DNA from: CAYOVG01 sp964407285
GTDB lineage: Bacteria; Desulfobacterota; Syntrophobacteria; Syntrophobacterales; Syntrophobacteraceae
DNA: 49,335 nt
Direction: 5' to 3'
NCBI GenBank assembly: GCA_964407285.1
Contig: CAYOVG010000010.1
Coordinates: 1 to 49,335, forward strand
Part shown: piece after piece, positions 1 to 7,955 of the stretch
Position numbering within the stretch: the first letter of the stretch is position 1
How the letters are laid out: each line of letters starts with the position of its first letter
Notes under the pieces: generated by a model
What the model was told of the DNA's origin: nothing
Database searches by the model: none
The model's input: only the letters and a program-made list of their open reading frames with translations
Translations under genes and position numbers: made by a program

Positions 1-378
1 GAAACGCTCACCGCCTGCGAGGACTACGATCTCTGGCTCCGCATCGCATACCGCTACCCCTTGGGCCTGATCGACAAACCTCTGGTCGTGAAGCGAGGAG
101 GACACCCGGACCAGCTCTCCTCGACCGTCCCCGCGCTGGACCGCTACCGGATTCAGTCCCTGGCAAAACTCCTCGAAACGGAACCTCTCGATCCCGTGCA
201 GCGCAGGTGCGCCTTCGACGTCCTGCGGCGCAAATGCGGCATCTATGGGAAAGGTTGCAGGAGGCGCGGCAGGATGGAAGAAGCCGACGCCGTTTTCGCC
301 ATTCCCGCCCGAATCGCCGAAGAACTCAATCTGAGCGAACCCTGTCGCCCTGAGGCTTGGGGAGCGCCATACCGATAA
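1..378 (+). CDS. Glycosyltransferase family 2, C-terminal part (partial)
   Basis: The reading frame is open from the first base of the window, so the 5' end lies outside it. The visible 125 residues begin with ETLTACEDYDLWLRIAYRYP, which matches the acceptor-binding region of GT-A family 2 glycosyltransferases (an ED-YDLW-R motif followed by a hydrophobic stretch and the end of the catalytic domain). Enzymes of this type transfer a sugar from a nucleotide-sugar donor during cell-surface polysaccharide synthesis. The rest, up to the TAA at 376-378, is charged and arginine-rich and carries no motif I recognise. The donor and acceptor cannot be inferred. The family call is fairly safe; the role is unknown. 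Confidence 0.75.
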   Translation, partial: ETLTACEDYDLWLRIAYRYPLGLIDKPLVVKRGGHPDQLSSTVPALDRYRIQSLAKLLETEPLDPVQRRCAFDVLRRKCGIYGKGCRRRGRMEEADAVFAIPARIAEELNLSEPCRPEAWGAPYR

Positions 379-525
379 AGCGACCGTCGGGTCGATGCCT
401 GCAGAAAAGCGAGTGCGGCGAGAGGGTGGATGGGGAGGGAAAGGCAGAGTGTGAGCGGCTCTGCCCCTCCGATGAGCCTTCGCCTCGGCGATGAGCCGGG
501 GTGACGCAAGGCGATGAGGCGAATC

Positions 526-969
526 TTACGTTCCCTGCGCCTTCTTGACGATCTCCGCGCCGTAGTCGTGGGCCATCTTAACGGCTCCGCCCAAGGTGGC
601 CGATTTCAGCCTCAGCGGCCCCGACACCATATTCATGTTGAAAATGTGCTTCATCGTATCGTAGATTCTGTCCGGGGCTTCGCCGCTCCATCCGAACGCT
701 CCGAAAGACGCTCCCACCTTGCCGCCCAGGTCGGATTTTTCCAGCGCGAAGAGGAGGGTTTTCATGCTTTGCATCATATCTCCGTGGTACGTGGCCGACC
801 CCAACACGAGAGCGTCGTATCCCGCGGGATCGATCCCTTTCTTTTCGAACTCACTGGTATTGATGAGATCGGCTTCCATGCCGCCCATCCGGACTCCCTC
901 CGCCACGAGTTCCGCTATACGCTGTGTCGCATTGGCCCGGGTGGAATAAAGTATAAGCGCCTTCGCCAT
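526..969 (-). CDS. Flavodoxin
   Basis: A 147-residue flavodoxin-fold protein. The N-terminus ALILYSTRANATQRIAELVAEG has the phosphate-binding loop of flavodoxins (S/T-x-T-x-N-T type, here STRANAT) directly after the first beta strand. The 'YDALVLGSATYHGDMMQSM' and 'GASFGAFGWSGEAPDRI' segments correspond to the two loops that flank the FMN isoalloxazine ring. Length fits a single-domain flavodoxin (about 140-175 residues). An AGGAG ribosome site lies about 7 bases before the ATG at 969. It lies downstream of a rubredoxin gene on the same strand, 119 bp away, so the two are probably co-transcribed as small cytoplasmic electron carriers, perhaps for oxygen or superoxide detoxification. The redox partner cannot be told from the sequence. 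Confidence 0.9.
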   Translation of the reverse strand: MAKALILYSTRANATQRIAELVAEGVRMGGMEADLINTSEFEKKGIDPAGYDALVLGSATYHGDMMQSMKTLLFALEKSDLGGKVGASFGAFGWSGEAPDRIYDTMKHIFNMNMVSGPLRLKSATLGGAVKMAHDYGAEIVKKAQGT

Positions 970-1088
970 CGTTGTTCTCCTGTGCTCGCATACGCGTGCT
1001 TCGTGCGCGTGTGCCGTTCTATCGATCTACTGCCGGTACATGGTTTCGAACTGTTCACGCTCTTGCCGGGAGCGGGCCGCGTCGTATG

Positions 1089-1247
1089 CTACTCTTTCTC
1101 GAAATCACCCTTGGAAGCGCCGCAAACCGGGCAGGTCCAGCTATCCGGAATGTCCGCGAAACTCGTGCCGGGCGCAACACCGCCGTCAGGATCGCCATTG
1201 GCGGGATCATAAACATAGCCGCATACTCCGCAAACGTATTTCTCCAT
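1089..1247 (-). CDS. Rubredoxin
   Basis: A 52-residue protein with both rubredoxin cysteine knuckles: CGVCG at residues 6-10 and CPVCG at residues 39-43, which bind one Fe(SCys)4 centre. It also has the conserved YVYDP-NGDPDGGV-PGTSF-DIPDSW core between them. Length is exactly typical. A longer reading frame continues upstream, but the ATG at 1247 is preceded by GGAGGG with good spacing and gives the canonical MEKYVCGVCGYVYDP start. Rubredoxins shuttle single electrons in the cytoplasm of anaerobes, often to rubrerythrin, superoxide reductase or rubredoxin:oxygen oxidoreductase. It precedes the flavodoxin gene and is probably in one transcript with it. Confidence 0.97.
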   Translation of the reverse strand: MEKYVCGVCGYVYDPANGDPDGGVAPGTSFADIPDSWTCPVCGASKGDFEKE

Positions 1248-1876
1248 CTTCCAACCCTCCTCCGTGAGTTCTCTTTGCCGATTTAAGATGATCTGCCTCG
1301 TGGTCACGTTTCGAATGCTACAATACCAATATGTGTGCCAGATCGAAGGGTGCAGCGCTTCAATTCCGAATACCGCGAATATGCAGAGCAGGAGCCGGAG
1401 CCGGGGCGGGAATGGATGACCGCGGGGGCGGGGCGAGGCTGACCGGAGGCGGCCGGGTGAGACACATCCGGCAGGAGCTTTCCAGGGAGCCGGTGAGGAA
1501 AGCGATCCGCGGTCCCGCGCCCGGCGGGACCGCACCATCCGCTGAATTCAAAGCCTGTCCCACATGGGACTCCCGCACGCAGGCGCGGAAGCGATCGAAG
1601 CCGATGCCGGAATGTCGAGTGTATCGTGAGACGATGAGACGGATCTGTTTCATGAAACAGGGGCTATTGCCTGTGCCCCGGGAATACTTATCTAAAGTAG
1701 GATTCACATGGTTTCAGACCGTCGTTGGGGAAACTTCATTCCAAACCGTGACGGGACCTTCGGAATCCGCAAGGTCGGCGGGGTCCGCATATCGGATCTT
1801 CGGGTTTGACGTCCGTCGGATCGCCGTCCCGTAATCCCATGGTCTCTTCAGAGCGCATCGAACGGAGGAAAACCGC
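1248..1876. other. Intergenic region between divergent rubredoxin and cupin genes
   Basis: 629 bp without a convincing gene. The reading frames here have low-complexity, Pro/Arg/Gly-rich translations typical of non-coding GC-rich DNA. It should carry promoters for both flanking genes, but I could not find a clear -35/-10 pair. The one distinct element is the perfect 16-bp palindrome at 1645-1660. Confidence 0.6.
1645..1660. promoter_or_regulatory. Perfect 16-bp palindrome, possible operator
   Basis: CTGTTTCATGAAACAG is a perfect dyad with no spacer, about 215 bp upstream of the cupin start and 400 bp upstream of the rubredoxin start. No T-run follows it, so a terminator is unlikely. Dyads of the TGTTTCA/TGAAACA kind are bound by several regulator families, including some sigma-54 activators. 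No -24/-12 promoter could be placed next to it, so the regulator is unknown. Confidence 0.4.
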
Positions 1877-2197
1877 ATGAATGAACACATCGGAAAAGCA
1901 ATAGATCTCGCGGGATTCATCGCTTACCAGGATGGGGCTGTCGTCAGCAGGACGTTCATCGACAAGAAGACCGGCACGATCACGCTCTTTGCCTTCGACA
2001 AAGGACAGGGCATCAGCGAACACACGGCCCCGTTCGATGCTTTCGTTCAGATCGTCGAAGGCGAAGCGGAAATCACTATCTCGGGCGAACCCTTTCGCCT
2101 TGGTCCGGGACAGGTGATCATCATGCCGGCCAATAAGCCTCATGCCCTGAAAGCCGTCGAGCAATTCAAGATGCTGCTCGTGATGATCCGGTCATAA
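1877..2197 (+). CDS. Small cupin-domain protein
   Basis: A 106-residue single-domain cupin. The first cupin motif is degenerate (around GISEHTAPFDAFVQIVEGEAE, residues 52-72, with a single His and a Glu). The second is FRLGPGQVIIMPANKPHAL (residues 75-93), with one conserved His. The residues that usually hold a metal ion are only partly present, so metal binding is possible but not certain. GGAGGA lies 8 bases before the ATG at 1877. Such proteins occur widely in anaerobes as sensors, isomerases or dioxygenase-like enzymes of unknown substrate. It converges with the hydrogenase protease gene and shows no operon partner. Function is not assigned beyond the fold. Confidence 0.85.
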   Translation: MNEHIGKAIDLAGFIAYQDGAVVSRTFIDKKTGTITLFAFDKGQGISEHTAPFDAFVQIVEGEAEITISGEPFRLGPGQVIIMPANKPHALKAVEQFKMLLVMIRS

Positions 2198-2224
2198 GGC
2201 GACTTCCGCACTGGCGTTCGACGT

Positions 2225-2713
2225 CTAATGCCCGGCTCCGGTTCCCGCCGGGCCGAGGGGCCAGTCCGGCGGGAGGCAGTGGAGCGGGTCGCCGGGTTCG
2301 TTCAGCGCGGCCAGGGAGACCGGGCTGAGCCCCTCCCCGTGTTCAAAATCGACTCCCGGGACCGTCGCCACCCATGCCGGCGGCCCCTTTCCGTAGAGCC
2401 GGTGCGCATAGGCCATGACTTCGCCGGCGGACAGCGTGTGCCCCAGTCCCTGCGACCTGCAACAGGAGGGGACGGGACGAAACTGCAGCCTGAGGCTGTC
2501 TCCCGGACCGGCCGCCCTGGTGTCCGTGAAGATCACCGCCAGTACCTCCTCCCCGGCAATGGGTTCGGCCAATTCCGGCGTCAGTTGATGAACGGCGATT
2601 CGCTGCACCCGATGGCAACGGTCGAGCAACGCCTTCTCGATCTTCTCCCCCAGTACGAAACCCGCGCCGTCGTCCCGGCGAAAACTGTTGCCGCAAGATA
2701 TGATCAAAATCAA
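2225..2713 (-). CDS. Hydrogenase maturation protease (HoxW/HycI type)
   Basis: About 162 residues. The N-terminus carries SCGNSFRRDDGAG, the signature of the M52 nickel-dependent endopeptidases that remove the C-terminal peptide of [NiFe]-hydrogenase large subunits after nickel insertion; the Asp in RDDG is the expected metal ligand. It is the last gene of the hox operon, directly after hoxH, so HoxH is its expected substrate. The frame stays open up to 2737 and would overlap hoxH. AAGGAGG lies 9 bases before a TTG at 2711-2713, so that start is preferred (product begins MILIISCGNS). The C-terminal half diverges and ends in a Pro/Gly-rich tail. Confidence 0.88.
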   Translation of the reverse strand: MILIISCGNSFRRDDGAGFVLGEKIEKALLDRCHRVQRIAVHQLTPELAEPIAGEEVLAVIFTDTRAAGPGDSLRLQFRPVPSCCRSQGLGHTLSAGEVMAYAHRLYGKGPPAWVATVPGVDFEHGEGLSPVSLAALNEPGDPLHCLPPDWPLGPAGTGAGH

Positions 2714-2733
2714 GAGAATATCCCTCCTTGAGG

Positions 2734-4233
2734 TCAATCTCTGGTGAGTTGGGCTACCATGTTCCCCGAAACATCATAAATCCGCACATGAAAGGGCATC
2801 TTTCCGACCGCGTGCGTGGAACAGCTCAGGCAGGGATCGTAGAGCCGGATACCGTGTTCGATCCTGTTCAGAAGTCCTTCTCCGATGGAATGCCCCCGGA
2901 GGTAGGCCCCGGCAATCCGGCGTATGGTTGCGTTCATCGCCAGGTTGTTGTTGCCGGTGGCCACGATGAGGTTCACGCCCGTGAGAATTCCGTTGTCGTC
3001 CACATGGTACTCGTGGATGAGCGTGCCCCGCGGGGCTTCCATGACGCCGATACCCACGGGTTCGTCCGCCAGCCGGGCGCGACTGCGGATATGAGCGCCC
3101 GTGATTTCCGGGTCGTCCAGCAGTTCCTCGATCTTCTCCAGGGCGAAGAGGATTTCGATCAACCGGGCGTAGTGGTAATGAAAACTCCCGGTTACCGGTT
3201 TTCCTCCGGCTCGAAGGCTCCGGAAGCGCGTCAGCTCCCGGTCCGCGCGCACGGTCCCGGCGAAGTCGCAGATGTTCAGGCGCGCCAGCGGACCGACCCT
3301 GTACATTCCTGGAACGTCCCCATTCCGGGAACCATCCCCGCCCGGGTCCCCGCTTTCGTTCCCCTCCCCTCCTCCGTTCCTGTAACCATAAGGCTTGTAG
3401 TAGGGAAACTTCAGATAGCTCCACGGCTCCACCGCTTCGGCGATGATTTCGCGGCGCCTCTCGGGAGCCAGCCCGGATTCCAGGAGCTTTCCATCGGCAT
3501 CCATCACCCGCAGGACACCGTCATAGTGTTCCAGGCCCCCTTCGGGCGTGACCAGTCCGATGAAGAGACTGGGAAAATCCCCGTAGTTCTCGATTTCGGA
3601 TTGAAAACCGTCGTACCTGTCCTTGAGCAGGTCGAGCGCGATTTCGGTTGTATGGAAAGCCTCCGGCAGCATGCCGCGTATCACGGCGCGCTGATCCTCC
3701 GTCATTCCCGTTCGCACGCCGCCCGGCGTCGCCCATGCGGGATGCACGCTCTTGCCGGCGATCATCCGTATGATCTCCTGGCCGAACCGGCGAAGGCGGA
3801 TGGCCTTGCGCGCCAGTTCCGGGTCCGCCTGAACCAGTCCCGTAATGTTTCTTGCGGCAGGGTCGCTCTCCACTCCCAACAGCAGGTCCGGAGCACTCAG
3901 GTAGAAGAAGCTCAACGCATGACTCTGGACGTACTGAGCGTAATTTATCAATCTGCGCAGCTTGACGGCGACGGCAGGGACCCTGACCCCGAGGATGGCG
4001 TCGCACGCTTTGGCCGAAGCCAGCATGTGGCTGACCGGACAGATGCCGCAGATGCGCATCGTGAGGCCCGGCATCTCCTGGAACATGCGACCCTCGCAGA
4101 ACTTCTCGAAGCCCCGGAATTCCGTCACGTGGAGCCTGGCGTCGATAACCCGTCCCGCATCGTCCAGGTGGATGGTGACCTTGCCGTGCCCTTCAATTCT
4201 CGTGACCGGCGCTATGTGTAATGTCTGTGCCAT
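2734..4233 (-). CDS. hoxH: NAD-linked [NiFe] hydrogenase large subunit HoxH
   Basis: 499 residues. It holds the Ni-Fe active site of a bidirectional, NAD(P)-coupled cytoplasmic hydrogenase (group 3d). The N-terminal L1 motif is RICGICPVSH (Cys62, Cys65). The C-terminal motif is DPCLSCSTH (Cys468, Cys471, His474). These four cysteines bind nickel and iron. Twenty-five residues follow His474 and should be removed by the maturation protease encoded just downstream. The APVTRIEGHG start is typical. A glycine/serine-rich insert (NGGGEGNESGDPGGDGSRNG) near residue 290 is probably a surface loop. hoxY lies upstream across an 86-bp gap that contains a hairpin. AAGGGA precedes the ATG. Confidence 0.96.
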   Translation of the reverse strand: MAQTLHIAPVTRIEGHGKVTIHLDDAGRVIDARLHVTEFRGFEKFCEGRMFQEMPGLTMRICGICPVSHMLASAKACDAILGVRVPAVAVKLRRLINYAQYVQSHALSFFYLSAPDLLLGVESDPAARNITGLVQADPELARKAIRLRRFGQEIIRMIAGKSVHPAWATPGGVRTGMTEDQRAVIRGMLPEAFHTTEIALDLLKDRYDGFQSEIENYGDFPSLFIGLVTPEGGLEHYDGVLRVMDADGKLLESGLAPERRREIIAEAVEPWSYLKFPYYKPYGYRNGGGEGNESGDPGGDGSRNGDVPGMYRVGPLARLNICDFAGTVRADRELTRFRSLRAGGKPVTGSFHYHYARLIEILFALEKIEELLDDPEITGAHIRSRARLADEPVGIGVMEAPRGTLIHEYHVDDNGILTGVNLIVATGNNNLAMNATIRRIAGAYLRGHSIGEGLLNRIEHGIRLYDPCLSCSTHAVGKMPFHVRIYDVSGNMVAQLTRD

Positions 4234-4267
4234 ACAATCCCTTCCCGACGGATGGATGCCGGTTATC

Positions 4268-4301
4268 GACCACGAAAAAAGCGCTTTCCCTTTTCGTGGT
4301 C
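4268..4301 (-). promoter_or_regulatory. Intercistronic hairpin between hoxY and hoxH
   Basis: Perfect 11-bp inverted repeat, GACCACGAAAA at 4268-4278 and TTTTCGTGGTC at 4291-4301, with a 12-base loop, inside the gap between the small and large hydrogenase subunit genes. It is not followed by a T-run in the direction of transcription. An RNA-processing or stability element is therefore more likely than a full terminator, which would uncouple the two subunits. The arms share the ACGAAAA/TTTTCGT core with the repeat at 13697-13748. Confidence 0.6.
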
Positions 4302-4319
4302 AGGAATCAGCATCCGCGG

Positions 4320-4874
4320 TCATCCGAACGTCCGCATCTCCGGGGGTAGAACCACCGGCTCTCCTCTCAGCACCGCCGTCACCGCGGTCCATATCCGTTC
4401 CGGGTCCGGAGGGCAGCCGGGCAGGAAGAAGTCCACGGGAATCACCTGGTGCAGCGGCAGCACTTCGGGCAGAAGCACCGGCATTATATCGGAGAGTTCT
4501 TCGGCGGGCGGCGCTTTCCCCGGCCCTTCGGCGTACACGGACGAAAGCAGGGCGCCGGGCAAAGTCCGGTTGCGGAGCGCCGCCACGTTCCCCGTTACGG
4601 CGCAGTCGCCGAAGCTGATCACGATCCTGCTCCGGTCCCTGATTTCCCGCGCATCCCTTGCGTTGTCCGAGTTCGCCACCGCCCCTTCCACCAGCGTCAC
4701 GTGGACGTCTTCCGGGAACACCTTTGTATCGGTGATCGGGCTGTAGACGATGTCCACCAGTTCCAACAGATCGAGGAGGCGTTCGTCCAGGTCGAGAAGG
4801 CTCATGTGGCACCCCGAACAGCCTCCCAACCACGCGGTGGCCAGGCGTATTCTTTCACTCCCTTTGGCGGTCAT
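4320..4874 (-). CDS. hoxY: NAD-linked [NiFe] hydrogenase small subunit HoxY
   Basis: 184 residues. It carries the proximal [4Fe-4S] cluster that takes electrons from the HoxH active site. The four ligands are visible: the WLGGCSGCHMS motif (Cys19, Cys22), FGDCAVTGN (Cys91) and LPGCPPDPE (Cys154). The short length, with no signal peptide and no second cluster domain, is typical of HoxY as opposed to periplasmic uptake hydrogenases. It sits between hoxU and hoxH in the operon. GGAGGG lies upstream of the ATG at 4874. Confidence 0.95.
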   Translation of the reverse strand: MTAKGSERIRLATAWLGGCSGCHMSLLDLDERLLDLLELVDIVYSPITDTKVFPEDVHVTLVEGAVANSDNARDAREIRDRSRIVISFGDCAVTGNVAALRNRTLPGALLSSVYAEGPGKAPPAEELSDIMPVLLPEVLPLHQVIPVDFFLPGCPPDPERIWTAVTAVLRGEPVVLPPEMRTFG

Positions 4875-4892
4875 ATCCCGACTTCCCTCCGC

Positions 4893-5615
4893 TTACCTGG
4901 TCCAATGCCATATGTTCTTATCGCGGCCGTCCAGTATCCAGATCAGGAACCGGCGTCCCTTTTCCATCTCGGCCACCGTGGAACCCTGCTTGAAAAGCGC
5001 GCCGGTGGGGCACACCTGGATGCATTTGCCGCATCCCGTGCAGGCGAGGCTCTTTCCCCAAGGCTGGTTCATGCCGGTGATGACGTTGCAGTGGACGCCC
5101 CGGCCCATCATGTCGAGGACGTGCGCTCCCTCCACCTCGTCGCAGACGCGAATGCAACGGGCGCACAGGATGCAGCGGTTGGGGTCCTTGACGTTGTGTT
5201 CGTGGCTTGCGTCCACCGGAAAGTTCGGATGCAGGCAGTCGTAGCGCACGTGGTCCACTCCCAGCCTGGCGGCCATGCTCTGCAGTTCGCAACGGCCGTT
5301 CATGACGCACACCGCACAAGTGTGAGTGCGCTCGGCCAGAAGCAATTCCACGATCATGCGCCTGTAGTTTTGCAGCCGCTCCGTGTGGGTCCTGACCACC
5401 ATGCCCTCCTGCACCGGTGAGACGCACGCCGGCGTCAGCCTGGGACTGCCCTCGACCTCCACCAAGCAGAGCCTGCAGCCGCCGCGAGCGGACAACCCCT
5501 CCAGGTAACACAGAGTGGGGATATCGATTCCGGCTTCCCGCGCCGCGTCGAGAATCGTCGCCTCGGTGCGGGCGCTTACGAGCGTATCGTCGATGGTGAG
5601 CGTCACAACGGACAT
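4893..5615 (-). CDS. hoxU: Hydrogenase diaphorase iron-sulfur subunit HoxU
   Basis: 240 residues, related to the N-terminus of complex I subunit NuoG. Domains in order: a plant-type [2Fe-2S] ferredoxin domain (CYLEG-ARGGCRLCLVEV, residues about 37-55); the NuoG [4Fe-4S] segment with HTCAVC and NGRCELQ (about residues 98-112); and two four-cysteine motifs, CILCARCIRVC and CTGCGKCIQVCP (about residues 150-200). It passes electrons between HoxF (NADH side) and HoxY (hydrogenase side). GGAGG lies 7 bases before the ATG at 5615. A 109-bp gap separates it from hoxF. All cluster ligands expected for HoxU appear intact. Confidence 0.95.
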   Translation of the reverse strand: MSVVTLTIDDTLVSARTEATILDAAREAGIDIPTLCYLEGLSARGGCRLCLVEVEGSPRLTPACVSPVQEGMVVRTHTERLQNYRRMIVELLLAERTHTCAVCVMNGRCELQSMAARLGVDHVRYDCLHPNFPVDASHEHNVKDPNRCILCARCIRVCDEVEGAHVLDMMGRGVHCNVITGMNQPWGKSLACTGCGKCIQVCPTGALFKQGSTVAEMEKGRRFLIWILDGRDKNIWHWTR

Positions 5616-5724
5616 CGGGGCGCCTCCATGATCAGATCCTTTCCGATTCTTCGCCTGTTCTTCCCGCCAATCCTGTCTGAAGAGCCGGTCTTATCTTCCG
5701 GTCACCACGTCGTTCTTTTCCCCG

Positions 5725-7377
5725 TCACAAGAACCGGCAAACGCCCGCCGGACAGTGACGGTCCTTGATGTGCGCCTCGTATTCGTCCCGGAAATAGCGA
5801 AGCGTGCTGTAGATCGGATTGGGCGACGTCTGCCCGAGGCCGCACAGAGCGGTTTCCTTCACCATGAGGCACAGGTCTTCGAGCTTTTCGAGATCGTCCA
5901 TCCGGGCCGCGCCTGTCGTGATCCTCGACAGGATACGGTGCATCTGCACCGTCCCGCTCCGGCACGGGGCGCACTTCCCGCAACTCTCGTCCATGCAGAA
6001 CTCCATGAAAAACCGGGCGACATCGGGCATACAACTCGTTTCGTCCATGACGATGAGTCCGCCCGATCCCATGATGGAGCCCAGCCGCCCCAGAGTTTCG
6101 TAATCCATGGGAGCATCGAGGTGTTCGGCCGGGATGCATCCCCCGCTGGGGCCGCCGGTCTGGGCGGCTTTGAACGGACGGCCTCCCGCCATGCCCCCGC
6201 CGATGTCGTAGACGATTTCCCTCAGCGTGATTCCGATGGGGACCTCGATGAGGCCGGTATTGACCACCTTGCCCGCAAGCGCGAAGACCTTGGTCCCCTT
6301 GCTCTTTTCCGTCCCGTAGCCCGCGTACCAGGCGGCCCCGCCGTTTATGATCGCCGCGATGTTTCCGAACGTTTCCACGTTATTGATGAGGGTCGGTCCG
6401 CCCCACAGGCCTTTCATGGACGGATAGGGCGGCCGGGGCACGGGTTGGCCGCGCCGCCCCATGATGGATTGCATGAGCGCCGTTTCTTCGCCGCAGACGA
6501 ACGCGCCCGCTCCCATGCGAAGGTCGATGCGGAAATTGAAGGGGCTGTCGAGGATGCGGTTGCCCAGCAAGCCCCTTCGCTCCGCCTGCCGGATGGCGCG
6601 TTCCAGCCGGCTTGCCGCCAGCGGGTATTCGCCCCGCACGTAGATATATCCCTGGTCCGACCCCACGGCGTACCCGGCAATGGCCATTCCTTCCAAAACG
6701 CGGTGCGGGTCCGATTCCATCAGAGTGCGGTCCATGTAGGCGCCCGGGTCGCCCTCGTCCCCGTTCGCCACCACGTACTTTTTGTCCCCCGCCGCTTTGC
6801 GCGCCATGCGCCACTTGAGACCGGTCGGATAGCCGGCGCCGCCGCGGCCTCGAAGGCCGCTCCTCGAAATCTCCTCGCAGACCTGCTCCGGGGTCATTTC
6901 CCGCAAGGCATGCCCGAGAGCGGTATAGCCGCCCCGCGCCACGTAGCTCTCCAGCCGCTCCGGGTCCACCACCCCGCTCTCCCCGAGGACGATCCGGGTC
7001 TGCCGCTTGAAAAAAGGGAGGTCCGCGGGAAGCACCCTCTCGTCCAGCGCCGTAACGGATGCGTTCAGAACGTGCCTCTCGATGATCGGCGCCGCCATCT
7101 CGGGCGTGACTCTTTCATAAATCACGTCCTCCTCGCCCGCGACCTTAACCGTAACCAAAGGGCCGCGGCTGCAGGGTCCCATACACCCGGCGGCGACGGC
7201 ATCCACCAGGGTTTCGAGTCCGTCCTTCCCGGCCGCACCCTTCAACGCGGCCAGCACGGCTACGGCGCCGCTCGATATGCAGGGCGTGCTCATGCAGCAA
7301 AGAACCCGGCAGCGGAACCCGGCCTGGTGGTCCAATTCGGCCTGGGCCATCGACTTGAGTTCCTCCCGGTTCATCAT
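5725..7377 (-). CDS. hoxF: Hydrogenase diaphorase NADH/FMN subunit HoxF
   Basis: 550 residues, homologous to NuoF. An N-terminal thioredoxin-like [2Fe-2S]-type domain (CRVLCCMSTPC and GCMGPCSRGP, residues about 23-80) precedes the catalytic part. That part has the glycine-rich GRGGAGYPTGLKW NADH/FMN-binding loop, the NGDEGDPGAYMDR motif and a C-terminal [4Fe-4S] site, ESCGKCAPCRSGT (about residues 460-472). It oxidises NADH or reduces NAD+ and exchanges electrons with HoxE and HoxU. It starts with ATGATG. The first ATG overlaps the hoxE stop codon (ATGA), which suggests translational coupling. About 7 kDa longer than a bare NuoF because of the N-terminal domain, as is normal for HoxF. Confidence 0.95.
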   Translation of the reverse strand: MMNREELKSMAQAELDHQAGFRCRVLCCMSTPCISSGAVAVLAALKGAAGKDGLETLVDAVAAGCMGPCSRGPLVTVKVAGEEDVIYERVTPEMAAPIIERHVLNASVTALDERVLPADLPFFKRQTRIVLGESGVVDPERLESYVARGGYTALGHALREMTPEQVCEEISRSGLRGRGGAGYPTGLKWRMARKAAGDKKYVVANGDEGDPGAYMDRTLMESDPHRVLEGMAIAGYAVGSDQGYIYVRGEYPLAASRLERAIRQAERRGLLGNRILDSPFNFRIDLRMGAGAFVCGEETALMQSIMGRRGQPVPRPPYPSMKGLWGGPTLINNVETFGNIAAIINGGAAWYAGYGTEKSKGTKVFALAGKVVNTGLIEVPIGITLREIVYDIGGGMAGGRPFKAAQTGGPSGGCIPAEHLDAPMDYETLGRLGSIMGSGGLIVMDETSCMPDVARFFMEFCMDESCGKCAPCRSGTVQMHRILSRITTGAARMDDLEKLEDLCLMVKETALCGLGQTSPNPIYSTLRYFRDEYEAHIKDRHCPAGVCRFL

Positions 7378-7955
7378 ACCGTCTTCTCCTCGCCGGCTTG
7401 CGTGGCTTCCATCGCCTCGCCGCTGCTCTTCGCGCCGGCCCGAACCGCCTCTCGCGCCATCCGAAGGGCCGACTCCGGGGTCTCCTTCCCATGGACCGTA
7501 TCGTCAAGGACGACCACGGGCGCCAGCCCGCAGCAGCCGAGGCATCGGGTGGTGGTCAGGGTCAGGTCGCCGTCCGCCGTGGTTTGCCCGGCTTTCACGT
7601 TGAAGCCCTTCTCCAGCGCGTCCACGATTTCCGCCGACTTCTCGACGTAGCAGGCCGTTCCGAGGCAGACGATACAGGTGTGCTTCCCGGACGGTTCGAG
7701 GGAGAAGAAGTGATAGAAGGTCGCCACGCCGTAAACCCAACTGAACGGAAGTTTCAGCTGCCGGGCAACATACGCCATGGGTTCTTCCGCCAGGTACCCG
7801 AAGGCCTCCTGGACGGCGGTGAGCACCTCGATGAGCGCATCCTGCTTGTACTGGAGCCGTTTCAGGACGCGGTCGATCACCTTGTAACGCGGGTCTCCCA
7901 TGGGATGCCGCCGATTCGCCCCAGCCTCCCGGTCTTTCGTGCTACCGGTTTCCAT
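7374..7955 (-). CDS. hoxE: Hydrogenase diaphorase subunit HoxE (NuoE-like)
   Basis: About 193 residues, with a thioredoxin-like [2Fe-2S] protein of the NuoE family. The four cysteine ligands are in CLGTACYVEKS and TTTRCLGCCGLAP, after a helical N-terminal domain (IDRVLKRLQYKQDALIEVLTA, FGYLAEEPMAYVARQL). First gene of the hox operon; its stop overlaps the hoxF start. The frame is open to a GTG at 7964, but the ATG at 7955 has AAGG about 8 bases upstream, so it is preferred. The first 20 residues are variable and polar. HoxE marks the five-subunit bidirectional form of the enzyme. The promoter must lie in the region 7956-8536. Confidence 0.93.
   Translation of the reverse strand: METGSTKDREAGANRRHPMGDPRYKVIDRVLKRLQYKQDALIEVLTAVQEAFGYLAEEPMAYVARQLKLPFSWVYGVATFYHFFSLEPSGKHTCIVCLGTACYVEKSAEIVDALEKGFNVKAGQTTADGDLTLTTTRCLGCCGLAPVVVLDDTVHGKETPESALRMAREAVRAGAKSSGEAMEATQAGEEKTV

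Noticed and set aside
1331..1834. Overlapping open frames on both strands in the rubredoxin-cupin gap
   Set aside because: Low-complexity Ala/Gly/Pro/Arg translations, no ribosome sites, no family resemblance.
2728..4221. A 497-codon open frame on the + strand opposite hoxH
   Set aside because: The - strand frame is a clear HoxH with all motifs; the + frame is its GC-rich shadow with no family features.
5755..7650. A 631-codon open frame on the + strand opposite hoxF and hoxE
   Set aside because: Shadow of the HoxF and HoxE coding strand; Arg/His/Pro-rich and without domains.
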